This document shows, piece by piece, positions 1 through 11,168 of a stretch of 64,000 nt of DNA (its first letter is position 1; each line of letters starts with the position of its first letter). The stretch is from Coptis chinensis (lineage: Eukaryota > Streptophyta > Magnoliopsida > Ranunculales > Ranunculaceae). The notes below the pieces were generated by a model. The model was not told the origin of the DNA. It was given only the letters and a program-made list of their open reading frames with translations, and searched no databases. The stretch covers positions 16,374,501-16,438,500 of the forward strand of contig CM027385.1 of the NCBI GenBank assembly GCA_015680905.1. Reading direction: 5' to 3'. The position numbers were made by a program, and so were the translations under genes.

Positions 1-1112
1 CTAGAGAAGATACTCACAAACTTCATTTATACTACAATGACTAAGAAATAAAAGTAATTGTCCCCTAAATTTATCTCAGATATCTATACATCTCACTAGC
101 ATTTAAACAAGGATCATCAATCTAACTCCTAAATTAATACTTGCATAATAATCAAATCATCTTAAGATAAACAATTATACAATGAACTATGCTATGAAAT
201 GTAATGACAGATCCATTTCTGAAACTTTCATAATAGCGTATTTAAGTAGGTTCTCACAAGGAATGTGTTAAGACACATAACACTTTGATTTTTCCACTCA
301 AGTTTGCTAACTCCAGTGTGAAGTGGGCACATATTTTCTCACAATCTCAATGACAATCCAAGGAAGCCAAGGTTGATCAAACACATCTACCACTTACTAT
401 CACACCAACCTATTCCTAATTGAGCTAGAGGTCTTTATTAGATGATACGGGGCGTAGGTGTTGGTTAAAGAAGGAAGGAAATAGATATTTAAAAAGACAA
501 GTATGAGATAATAGGGTCTTCAAAATATGTAACTAGAAAAAACCTTGTTCTTACTTTGCTTCTACACTTTGTTTCCATCCTTAGCTCTTTTGTTTTGGCT
601 TTTGACTCCTTTGATTCTGTTTTTAGAGTTCTAACTTTTTATTTTATTTCAATTTTATTTTTCTTTTCTTTGGTACCTGTGATAGAAATATTATAAAAAT
701 AATATGATAACATGAAGCACAATAAAATTGTTACGTACTAACTAACACAAACTCTACTGGAGTAAACATGACAAGCAAAGGGTGGCAAAAAGATTTGAAA
801 TAAAATACCAAAATATGCCACCCCCAAACAAAATTGGAAAACTCTTTTTAAGTTTAAAAATGTTTGTTTGGCCTATACTCCAGAAAGGTGGTATATTACA
901 AAAAATTATATGGGTCTTTTAAAGTCAGATTCCCTAGACTTAATGTGATATATATGTATTAACATGCAGTTTACCATATATCAATAATCTAAATAATTGT
1001 GGATCTTTTCATAAATAGTTAACACGGAATGCACCACCAAATAGAATCAAGCACCAAGACTTTCTACGATGCAACTTAGTGGAATGAGAGCGAGATCTGA
1101 TGAACCTAGAAC

Positions 1113-1532
1113 CTAATTGAGCGAAAGGGTGTCCAAGTGAATGATTGAGAAAAAAAAGAATGGTTGTGGAAAATACTTGGAATGTGGATAAGTGTTAGAA
1201 GAAAAGGGTGGAAAGAATGATTGGATTCTATGAGGGATTAGCTCAGGTGGACGGTGGTCGGGTGGTGCTCTAGGTAGTTTTTTAGAGGGTGGATCATCAC
1301 AGGCTCTTAGAAACTCATAGAATTCCTCATCATCTAGCTTGGTTGCATCTACATAATTATGGAATTCATCTGCATCTTTGAAAAAGTCATCAATCTCGTC
1401 CAAGGAGTCAAAATTATGATCTTTGTCTTCTTCCATAAGAGGGGTATCTACTAGTGTGGGGACGAAAGCGTCGGCCACACTAATATGAGATACAAAACTC
1501 TCAATGGACTTCACTTCTCCTTCTACAGGCAA
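1113..1532 (-). other. Element A: acidic reading frame after the protease
   Basis: A 139-residue minus-strand frame directly downstream of the protease part of element A. It is rich in D and E in its first half (the stretch around DDFFKDADEF) and proline-rich afterwards. I recognise no domain. It probably is the spacer or tail of the gag-protease polyprotein rather than a separate gene. Fossil status as for the parent element. Confidence 0.4.
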
Positions 1533-1544
1533 ACCTAGTTATCC

Positions 1545-1910
1545 CTACTTGAGTCTAAACATGTTAACCTCCACAGAAAGATTTCTAAAAGAAAGAGTCA
1601 TTGAGCCATCCCGGCAATTAATTTGGGCATTGGCGGTTGCCAAGAAAGGACACCCTAAGATGATGGGAATAGAATCATGAGCAGTTTCTGTGTCGAGAAT
1701 AACGAAGTCAACTGGGTAGTTAAAATCCTGAACTTTAATGAGAATGTTTTCAACTACGCCTTTGGGATACTTAATAGAACGATCGGCTAACTGCAAAGTC
1801 ATTTTGGTTGGTTGAAGTTTTGTTAGACCTAGTTGTTTATATAAATAAAAAGGGAGTAAGTTAACACTCGCCCCTAGGTTTAATAAAGCAGTTGTTATAA
1901 AGGTATCACC
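1545..1910 (-). other. Element A: retropepsin-like aspartic protease region
   Basis: Minus-strand region matching the protease of Athila-type elements. The motif LGASVNLLP lies near 1855-1895, followed by LADRS, the YPVDFVILD strand and the flap-side IILGCPFLATA motif in the frame at 1545-1802. In the family this enzyme matures the gag-pol polyprotein inside the particle. It lies between the zinc knuckle region and non-coding 3' DNA, with no polymerase following. Fossil copy. Confidence 0.75.
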
Positions 1911-2624
1911 AAAGGTGCATTGTACAGTAGGACGACCAGGGTCCTTGCACTTAACAATTCCGTTATGTTCAGATAAAGAGGGATATTATTCAGTTAGGAA
2001 GGCTTCGTGGGGTATGTTGGTTTTCCTCTTCTTGGTACACAACTCTTTTAGAAACTTAGCGTGTCCAGGTAGACTTTTTATAGCATCTAGAAAATGTAGG
2101 TTTATAGTCAGATTTTTAAACATTTCCCTAATCTCATCAAAATTCTCATCCTTTTTAGACATAACTAGTCTCTGGGGATACGGTGGTTTATCTCTATATT
2201 TAGCATAAGGTTCAAAAGTATTATTAGTTTTTGTGTTATTTTTAGCCGTTTTCCATCTAAGTGTCCATATTGGAACCTCTACAGGTGTAGGGTCTTCAAT
2301 TTCTATTATAGTATTTGGTATGGTATCATTTTTAGTTTGCGGGTGGTCTTTAGGCATAGTTACTTTGTTATCAACTATTTTCCCTGAACCAAGGGTAGTG
2401 ATTACCTGTAGGTCCCCTTGGTTTATATTACCATTACAATGAATACTATTTATTTCAAAGGCAGTGTTTTGTTGACTTAGGACTAGGCACTGCTTAACCT
2501 GGAAACACGCCGGTTTGGTTATTATTTTGGTTAGAAGACATGTTAATAACCTTTTGGCACAAAGACTGCATCATTTGCATCGTTTGTTTCATCATATTAG
2601 AGTTTTGATCATGTTGATCTTTCA

Positions 2625-2924
2625 TCAAGTTGGAGTTTTGCTGCATAATTTGATTTTGTTTCTCCAACAAGTTACTACTACTTTGTCTGTAGATGGTTGG
2701 ACTGGAATTAAAGCTTGTTGAGCTTTCATGTCTTGATTGTGATAGTTGTGGGTCATGGGCAGTAAACCTCTATTCTGATTACCTACGTTTCCTTGTCCTT
2801 GAGGTTGAGTTAACTGGTTGAAGTTTGATGGTTGTGGTGGTGGTTGTGCATAAACAAGAGGACAATAGAAGTCGGAATGCTCAAGACTAAAACAGACATT
2901 ACAACGAGTAGATTTAATGTTCAT
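2625..2924 (-). other. Element A: gag nucleocapsid part with zinc knuckle
   Basis: A minus-strand frame with a CX2CX4HX4C knuckle (CNVCFSLEHSDFYC) near its start, followed by a Q/P/N-rich segment. In Athila/Tat gag this knuckle binds the element RNA. It lies between the capsid-like part (3285-3602) and the protease. Fossil copy. Confidence 0.65.
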
Positions 2925-3284
2925 GACAGGAGTGGGTTGTTGTTTAACAGCGATGGCATCTACCTTTTTAGTGAGGATATCGATAAGAGTTTTAAGCTCA
3001 AGATCATGTTTAACCTCAAAAGAAGAAGGAGTGGAGCGGGAAGATTCGTTACCTCCCCAATTGTTGTTCCTCTTAGATTGATCTTCTAAGAATTTTTAAG
3101 CCTCCAAGGCTCCTTTACTAAGAAAACTACCCCCAGTCATGATATCTAGAACCTCCTTATAACGATGTAAAAGCCCCTTGAAGAAGGCATAGACAAGAGT
3201 GTCTTTCTCAAGATTATGATGCGGGAATTCAATGAGAAGATCAGTGAAACGATTTCAGGCCTCTGAAAAGGATTCATGAGGATT

Positions 3285-3602
3285 CTAGCGAAAGAAATGA
3301 ATCTTTTGAAGCATTTCATATGTCTTCAGTGGTGGATAAAACTGTTCCATGAACAATTGAACAAGATTAGCCCATGAGTCCACCGAGTTTGGCATTTGGG
3401 CAGTTAACCAAGACGTCGCCTTGTCAGCTAGGGTGAAAGGAAACACCCTAAGTTTAACTTGATCCGGACTTACGCTAGGATGGTGGAATGTAGTGAGAAC
3501 TTGTTCTATCCTACGATATCTTTGGTAAGGCTTCTCGTGGTCTAAACTATGAAAAATCAGTAACAAGTTAAATATATTAGGGGGAATTCGAAAATCCCCC
3601 AC
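3285..3602 (-). other. Element A: gag capsid-like domain (Retrotrans_gag)
   Basis: A 105-residue minus-strand frame carrying the core of the plant Ty3/gypsy gag domain. It has the LRVFPFTLADKATSWL motif followed by a W-x-x-L-V-Q-L-F-x-x-Q-F-Y-P block. This is the usual pattern of Athila/Tat gag, which assembles the cytoplasmic particle. It lies about 650 bp inside the primer site, as expected for this lineage. Fossil copy. Confidence 0.75.
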
Positions 3603-3952
3603 TAGGTCTGCAAGAACGATGCACGACTTAGGGCCATCGGTTAAGGCTTTATAAAAAATCAGAGAGAGGAGTCTCTTGCTCTTTAGCCATTCATGTAGGT
3701 GTAGTGTGTGAAATTCTAGATTGGCGTGTGGTATTTATGTCTACAAAAAACAAGCCTGATTATACTAGAATTAAACTCCTCTGACAGAAGGAACGAGGAG
3801 TGAAAGAAGGAGTACCTGAATGCCTCCTTGCTACGCTTATGAATAACATCTTGTATATGCAAGTTCAGTGTATTTAACAAGTTAGAAACACTGAATAACT
3901 TGAAGAAATGGAAATTTGGACTAACTTGTGTAAATCGGGCTGCTCAAGAAGA

Positions 3953-4117
3953 GGGCGCGGGTCGTGCTCAGGTCCAACTCGAGTTCCAAGCGCCAAATGG
4001 GCCAAAATTTGCCTTGTTAAGGCGCGGGTCGCACTCAGGTCAAACTCGAGTTCCAGGCGCTTCAGTGCTAGGCGCACTCAGAGGTAGCCTTGTATGGGCG
4101 CGGGTCGCGCTCAGGCT
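3953..4117 (-). repeat. GC-rich motif repeated three times in element A leader
   Basis: The motif GGCGCGGGTCG-Y-(G/A)-CTCAGG occurs near 3953, 4020 and 4098 in an otherwise AT-rich element. The segment lies between the primer site and gag, that is, in the untranslated leader. A related GC-rich stretch in the other orientation lies at about 8040-8210. Confidence 0.6.
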
Positions 4118-4250
4118 ATTCTTGCGAAAAAAAATTTAGTTTCTAAACCAAACGATCACAATTAGAACCAAACAAGGGTGGGTGGGTTAAGAATGGGGGA
4201 TTGCCCCTTAGATTCAAGCAATTGAATTCTTGTCCTTAAAAAGTTTAAGA

Positions 4251-4264
4251 CGGCAGCGGCGCCA
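4251..4264 (-). other. Primer binding site of element A
   Basis: On the minus strand this reads TGGCGCCGCTGCCG, two bases inside the LTR end ...ATTATCA. It is the Athila/Tat/Ogre-type primer site pattern and fixes the element's orientation. The same site occurs in element B at 33626-33639. Confidence 0.85.
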
Positions 4265-4266
4265 TT

Positions 4267-5138
4267 TGATAATAGCCAAATTTACGTTAACTAACTATCT
4301 ATGCGTAAACACAAATAATCAATCACATAAATAAGTGCTTAAATCAATATTCCTACTCTCAATTTATTATACAATATAGAGAGTCAGGATTCATTCCACT
4401 CTTAATCTATCAAGACTAAACTAACTCAATTAATCAAACACAAGGAAACAATAGTGAGAACAATGAGAGTAGTGTTGTGATTTATTTAAACTAAAACTAA
4501 TTATAAATTAACAATGAAATAAACTAATTATAAATTAAACTAATTTAAACTAAGCAATTAAAAAGTGAATTTAATGAATTGGAAGAACATAGAGGAAGGA
4601 TTAATCCATCTATGTGAAGCTATGATTATTCTAACTAGTTTCTCATCTTTTAATCTTAACCTTTATTAATCTACACAAGGTAAAACAACAAATGCCACAA
4701 TTTATTATTGATCCCTAACCAATCCTAGCAATCTTTGTACTAAGATATGATTAGCATAAGAGAAATTCTCCTCCACAAATCTCTTTGTGGAGTTTCCTTT
4801 CTCTAGTTCAACTTCTATGATCTCTATCTCTAGACAACTATAAAACTTGAACTTGAAGCACATAAGACAATAAGAAAACTAAAGAAGAACAATCATAACC
4901 CTCACATAGACTTCATAAAATTCCTCTAATGGAGTTTTTAGCCTAGTTTCATTGGGTTCATTAACAATAAGCAATAATAATAAGACATAATTAAATTAAA
5001 CTAAACTTGATTAAAATAACTTGAATTCGAATTTGAAGATTTAAATATAAACTAAGTATTTTATTCTAAGATTCAAAACTTGTTCTAACAACTAATAGAA
5101 TTGACAACTAACTAGATTAATCTATATAAACTAATTTA
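4267..5138 (-). repeat. LTR A1, truncated (5' LTR of element A)
   Basis: About 870 bp starting TGATAATAGCC, next to the primer site. It is about 97% identical by eye to the first part of LTR A2 at 9184. The match stops at about 5138, so the promoter-distal part of this LTR has been lost or replaced. High identity to A2 suggests recent activity of the family. Confidence 0.8.
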
Positions 5139-6298
5139 AATCCTAATTCAAGTACCATGTGAGATTTCTAGACTAATATCATCATGGAGAAGGGAATAAT
5201 ACCATTATCACTAAGTGCATAGTATAAACTATTTTTCTAATTTTTCTAATTTTTTAATTTTTATATGACAAATAATACGTAATATACAACCTAATATGTG
5301 CTTAAACATTTACAACGTGTTTATATCCCACCCCCAAACAGAATCATGCTTTGTCCCCAAAGTATGGAATGCAAATAAAGGATAGAGAATACCATAGAAA
5401 TGTGTTTGTAAATGGGAGCACCTGAAAAAAAAAAAAAGGTTAATCTATACTGATATAAAGAAATAAAAACATATGCAACTCCTATATGAGTTCCTCCCGT
5501 TATGGGGATAATATGAAATAATAAATAGCGTTTGGGACATAAGCAGACTCTAACATAAATAAAATAATACCATAAGTTCACAAATTAAGCATGCGCATAT
5601 CGTGGCTCCTATATAATTAGCTTCCGAAATTCCACGAAATAGGGAAATTTTACGAAATTAAGGTACCTAATTACATTATGCATCCCAATTAAATCAACAA
5701 GGCTTATGGTTTATATATTTCAATATTTATACATACAATTTTAATATGTGGATGTACAATGTGCTAAAATTAAATATACCACCCCCAAACAATTTGAGAG
5801 AAGGGGGTTCATGAAATAAATCAATAGCACAATTAAATTACTTAACTAACTAACGTAGACTCTATTGGAGTAAATATGACAGGCAAAAGGTGGCAAAAAG
5901 TTTTGAAATGAAAGACCAAAATATGCCACCCCCAAACAAAATTTGAAAACTCTTTTTAAGTTTAAAAAATTTTGTTTGGCCTATACTCCATTAAGGTGGC
6001 ATGTTACAAAACGTTATATGGGTCTTTTAAAGTCAGATTCCCTAGACTTAATGTGGGGTCGTTATAAGTCAGATTACCCAAGACTGTGCACACCCCCAAA
6101 CAAGCAAGAAATTGGGGTGGCACAAAATGGATGATGCGTGGTCAAATATAAACTAATAGTCGAAAGAGTTGGGGTCTAGCCATAAAAACATGATACTAAT
6201 TGTACCCCCAAACATAATAAAGTGGTATAATTGGAAGTAATCATGTAGAAGAATGAATGAAAACTTATGCAACTTACCAAAGAACATATACCGAGTGA
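5139..6298 (-). mobile_element. 3' non-coding pieces of A-type elements, minus orientation
   Basis: No gene seen. The segment has several CCACCCCCAAAC blocks (near 5330, 5778, 5926 and 6089), which read GTTTGGGGGTGG on the minus strand, a pattern typical of the region after the coding part of Athila/Tat elements. The part 5320-5580 corresponds in inverted orientation to about 10860-11060, and 5850-6056 to 740-960. It looks like one or two truncated element ends joined together. Confidence 0.5.
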
Positions 6299-7485
6299 TT
6301 GGTTTACTATCCTACACCTTACCTTCACCACAAATTTCAAATCCAAATCTTAATAGCTCCTAAAACCCTTAAAATTCTTCCTGAGCAAGTTTTTACTGCT
6401 CCACAATTTGCACCCTTCTACGATGCAGAAATGTGTATTAGGAAGTGGGAGGGGTTGTGGTATTCTACGGATGAATTTTATTACCCGTATTTGGTGTTCT
6501 CTTTTTACAAGAAGAGGGTGATTAATAGTCGTAGGATTTTTGTGGAGGTGAATGGTAGTCGGAAGGAGTTGACTACAGTAATGTTGGCTGAGGTTATTGG
6601 CATTGAGCAAAGAGATATCATACTCACCATGCAGGAATCTTATCTTGGTGGAATCGGTACGTTGATGACGGAGACAGTGCTAGAAGGATGTTACAATCCT
6701 GGCTCGCATTGTGTTCGTCAGACGTCTCTGAGAAGAAACCAACTGGTTTTAGCTCAGTGGATTGGTAAGAATGTGATTGCCACCACGAAAGCCAGTGACA
6801 TCAATGCAAGTTGTCTACACATTCTCTAGATCTTTCAGAACAGGAGGTACGAGTTTTGCATCCTTGAGTTTATGGTACTTGAGATTATAGCAGTTGGTGA
6901 ACTTAATGTAGCTTTCCCTACATTAATCACGAAGATTATGTTGTTTTGGGGATGTGTTCTTGAGTCGAGTAAAGTTAAGTTGAAGGTGTATGAGAATGCA
7001 CAGATTTATAGGGAGTGTATTCAGAAGGAGCGGAATTTTTGGCTGCTGAGACGGAATCGGATGAGGAAGAGGAGGAAGATATAGCCTGTTTTGATATAAG
7101 AGCTTTGGAAAAGGCTACTATGGATGTATCCCATGTCTCCTTACTTCATCGTGGCCTGCGAACTCTCCATAACCAGTATGAGATGATTCGTACAGGCCAA
7201 CGTCTCTTAATGACCTCTGTGAGGCTATTCAAACTAAGCAAAGTCACCTTCAACGTAACCAAGAGAAGCTTCAGAACAATATTCAGTTGCTAGGTGATAG
7301 TCACCAGGATCTCCAGGCTAACATGGAGACTCTCGTTCAAAGTAATAATGAGCGTTGGGAAGCCATGGATATTTTAATAGAGAAACAGCACACATTTCAA
7401 GAAGAAGTTCTATGATGCCTGCCACCTCATGATGGTTCTTCTTCTGCTGACTCGGATGGCTCTGGCCCTTCCTCATCTCGTGGCT
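6299..7485 (+). other. Accessory reading frame of an A-type retroelement
   Basis: Plus-strand coding-like DNA. An open stretch of 176 residues (6299-6829) is followed by further open stretches, among them an acidic E-rich run and a helix-rich tail near 7300-7400. The pattern (FYDAEMCIRKW ... RRIFVEVNGS ... LAEVIGIEQ) resembles the accessory frames that plant Ty3/gypsy Athila/Tat elements carry near their 3' end. I cannot assign a function. It lies opposite in strand to the gag-protease of element A. A second, diverged frame of similar style lies at 8270-9183. Broken fossil. Confidence 0.45.
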
Positions 7486-8269
7486 AGTTCGTTAGTTGTG
7501 TTATCTTTAGGAATATTTCCCTATTTTAGTAGAATTTTTATTCTGAGTTGTTTAGTTAAGTAGTTAATATTGGATTATATATTTGGTTGTTATTTGAATT
7601 TCAAGTTAATTAATTTTTTGTCAAAGCATGCTATCTATTTTTCATGAATCTCACATTTCTGACTTGTTTGGGGGTGACATTATTTGTTTAGCATTGTATT
7701 TACCCTATCCATATGTTTTTGGAAGTTAATATTTTAAGGTTGTAAGAATATAGTTTATATATGAGCATGTTGCTAATGTGGTGTAGCTGGAATTAGCTAC
7801 TGATGTTTGGTGCAACCTCCAGGGTTGAAGGCATTGAGATTGCTATTTTGATAGGTTGTTTAAAACAAGGTAGAATTGTTGCTAAGGTTTCTCTCGGCTG
7901 TTTCTATTTTGGTTTTAGCAACTCTTTTCTTATTCCATCTCTTTCCTTATCAATTAGGGAACCTTAATGACCTTTGTTTAAGAAACTAGTGCTCTATAAA
8001 TACATGGCACACCATATACTTCACACTGCACCTTTCAATTTCATACCACGGGCCTAGCTCAGAGCGCACACGCCCTTATTTTGCATTAACACAGAGCGCG
8101 CCTGCGCCTAATTTCCAGTATCGCAGAATTTCCTTTTGTCAGAGTTGAGCGCGACCGCCCTCTAACATAAGCCATTCTAAACGCGTCCGCGCCCTGACCT
8201 TAACATACCTCCAATTCTTTCTTCTGGGGTTTTACGCAGCCACTTCCAGGAGTTCAATAGTGTATTTGT
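7486..8269 (+). other. Non-coding A-element DNA with GC-rich leader-like stretch
   Basis: No gene seen. The part near 7670 reads GTTTGGGGGTGACA on the plus strand, the usual signature after the last frame of Athila/Tat elements. About 8040-8210 is GC-rich and resembles the inverted leader at 3953-4117. The junction suggests two element pieces end to end. Confidence 0.4.
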
Positions 8270-9183
8270 TTGCTATGAAATCTCCTCAAATCATACCGGA
8301 GCGGTCCTTTGAAGAATTGCTTGAGAGTGACACCTATGGATACTAGTTCCGTGACAAGATTGTGTAGTCAAGATGGCAGAATCTACTGGTAAGTGTTGGT
8401 GACTCTTATTCTCCTAAACTTACTGCTTATTTCTATGATAATTGTAAGTTCTTTTATCGACCAGATGGGGAACAGGTGTTCTCTGTCATCATTAATGATA
8501 AGACAATGGATTTCAGCAAGTTTTTGGTAGCCTTTGCTGTTGGGATGGCTATGCCTGCTCCCCAAAACTCATAGGGCTATATGTCTGATAATATATACCT
8601 CTATAACAATGAGTATTTCCATGAGACTTATGGGGCAGGGATTTTTCATGTAGAGGACCAAGGGCAATATAACGTAGCCTTTGGCAGCCTGTCCCTTAAT
8701 GTAGGCTCTATCATGTTTTTATCATGCTAAATATCTTAGGGGAATGACGGATTTCTTCTACAAATAACGCTGCTGGTGACGTCTTCCTTGCTTTAGCTGA
8801 GGGACGTATGCTATATGACCTTCCCCATACCTTAGTGTCTAGTTTAGCACAAGCCCATAGTATGAAGCATAAGTACCTTCTTATGCCTGTCTTGGTTTGC
8901 CGCATCATGCTGTGTTTCTTTCCTGATTTCTATACCCTACATGGATTGGGTTGGGGTTAACATTATGCGACCCACCAATTGCATTGTACACTCTTTTTGT
9001 GCTATGACTTGGTTGGAGTGGATGTTACAACCTCATTGGGTTGCCCTTTACACCCCATCAGACCGAGTAACGCTTAACAGATTAGAGCGGGTTGATGATA
9101 AATAGCATGAGGCCTGGCAAATTATCATGGCTTGGCAGGATGCAAAGGAACCTCACTTCTTTCTAGAAGAGGAGGACAACGCT
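8270..9183 (+). other. Second accessory reading frame of an A-type retroelement, interrupted by solo LTR A2
   Basis: Plus-strand coding-like DNA beginning MKSPQIIPERSFEELLESD. It has a block like AYFYDNCKFFYR and KFLVAFAVGMAMP that recalls the frame at 6299-6829. Solo LTR A2 is inserted after an acidic E-E-E-D-N-A end, and matching element sequence resumes at 10812. There, GTAAGT-like and TTTTGCAG-like signals frame about 130 bp, so the family may use splicing here. Broken fossil with several breaks. Function unknown. Confidence 0.4.
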
Positions 9184-10811
9184 TGATAATAGCCAAATTT
9201 ACGTTAACTAACTATCTATGCGTAAACACAAATAATCAATCACATAAATAAGTCCTTAAATCAATATTCCTACTCTCAATTCATTATACAATATAGAGAG
9301 TCAGGATTCGTTCCACTCTTAATCTATCAAGACTAAACGAACTCAATTAATCAAACACAAGGAAACAATAGTGAGAACAATGAGAGTAGTGTTATGATTT
9401 ATTTAAACTAAAACTAATTATAAATTATTTAAACTAACAATGAAATAAACTAATTATAAATTAAACTAATTTAAACTAAGCAATTAAAAAGTGAATTTAA
9501 TGAATTGGAAGAACATAGAGGAAAGATTAATCCATCTATGTGAAGCTATGATTATTCTAACTAGTTTCTCATCTTTTAATCTTAACCTTTATTAATCTAC
9601 ACAAGGTAAAACAACAAATGCCACAATTTATTATTGATCCCTAATCAATCCTAGCAATCTCTGTATTGAGATATGATTAGCATAAGAGAAATTCTCCTCC
9701 ACAAATCTCTTTGTGGAGTTTCCTTTCTCTAGTTCAACTTCTATAATCTCTATCTCTAGACAACTATAAAACTTGAACTTGAAACACATAAGACAATAAG
9801 AAAGCTAAAGAAGAACAATCATAACCCTAACATAGACTTCATAAAATTCCTCTAATGGAGTTTTTAGCCTAGTTTTATTGGGTTCATTAACAATAAGCAA
9901 TAATAATAAGACATAATTAAATTAAACTAAACTTGATTAAAATAACTTGAATTTGAATTTGGAGATTTAAATATAAACTAAGTATTTTATTCTAAGATTC
10001 AAAACTTGTTCTAACAACTAATAGAATTGACAACTAACTAGATTAATCTATATAAACTAATTTAATTAATTAGAACTAACTATTTTGATCATTCACTAAT
10101 TAAAAATTAACTAAAAATTAATTGACTAAGTAAAAACTAAGTACTTATTGTTCTAAAAACTAATTTTTATGAAGTAAAACTAATTCTAAACTATGTTCTT
10201 GGATAATGGCTAACTAAAAAAAAACTAGATGCTTAAGAGCTAAGTCTTGTGTCTTCAAATGGAGGAGACAAGATCCACTTTTTCGTGCAGGGGTAGAGGA
10301 GCCATGTTTTGGGCCGGAAAATCGTGCCCAAAACCCAATTTCTTCAGTCCATAGAAGCCTTTTTAGCTAAATTTGACTTCACCAGATTTTTTTGTCCACT
10401 TCTGCTCCTATGATTGGGTCAAGTCTTAGACCATTAGAAAGCTCGTTCCGAGCCGATTGTTTTGACATAAGGTAGGCCCAATTCTGAGGTCTGAGTTCAA
10501 AGATAGGGCTTCCGGAAGTTATGCTGACGTTTGTGCACTATTTCTGCCCGCGTTGACTTTGACTTTTCAGCTTTGACCAGGTTTTAAAAATGCTTTTTCT
10601 CCTTGAATCTTGGCCTTTAATCATAGAACTTCTTAGCAACCAACCTTTGCGCCATTATCTCACAAAAGGGCGCATTTCTGCACATATTTGACTCCAATGC
10701 CTGAAATACAAAAGAACACGATAACAATACTAACTCTTACTTATTAATCACATAATTGGTCAAAAGTGATATTGTTAAAGGGGTTAAAACTACAGTTTTG
10801 AGCTCTTATCA
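9184..10811 (-). repeat. Solo LTR A2
   Basis: A 1628-bp LTR running from TGATAATAGCC to ...GCTCTTATCA; the sense strand is minus. It is flanked by ACGCT on the left and ATGCT on the right, a 5-bp target duplication with one difference. No primer site or polypurine tract adjoins it, so it is a solo LTR. Its host is the plus-strand A-type element that resumes at 10812. It is about 97% identical to LTR A1 over 870 bp. Confidence 0.8.
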
Positions 10812-11136
10812 ATGCTTAATGCTGGATATGAGGTAAGTTTTACTTTCTGTTAGTGTCTGCTTATGTCCCAAGCAATTTAATTTTTGTTATTCCCATAACG
10901 GGTGGAACTCATATAAAGTTGGGTCTATTTTTCTTTACCTATATTAGTATGTTCTGAATTTGTTTTGCAGGTTTCTAAAATTTTCACGCATTTTCATGGT
11001 ATTTTCTATCATTCTTATTTCAATACTTTGAGGACAAAGAATGTTTTTGTTTGTGGATGGCATAGAAACACGCGTAATTTAAGGCACCTATTAGAATATA
11101 TATGTATAATATGCACTTTGCTTTCTAGTAAAAATG

Positions 11137-11168
<32 letters not shown>

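Larger units (their letters stand above)
1..4266 (-). mobile_element. Athila/Tat-like Ty3-gypsy element A, internal part (gag-protease, no polymerase seen)
   Basis: Internal region of an LTR retrotransposon read on the minus strand. From right to left it has a primer site beside an LTR (4251-4264), a GC-rich leader, a gag capsid-like part, a zinc knuckle, a retropepsin-like part and then non-coding 3' DNA. I see no reverse transcriptase or integrase between protease and 3' region, which suggests a non-autonomous lineage. The 3' part (about 1-660) is repeated in inverted orientation at about 11816-12450, and about 740-960 is repeated directly at about 5850-6056. The copy is a broken fossil with several breaks, and its other LTR lies outside the window or is lost. 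The family call rests on the primer site and on gag/protease resemblance. Confidence 0.8.

Noticed and set aside
3900-4139. Plus-strand frame of 79 residues rich in R, A and G
   Set aside because: It reads the GC-rich triple motif in the element A leader, antisense to the element.
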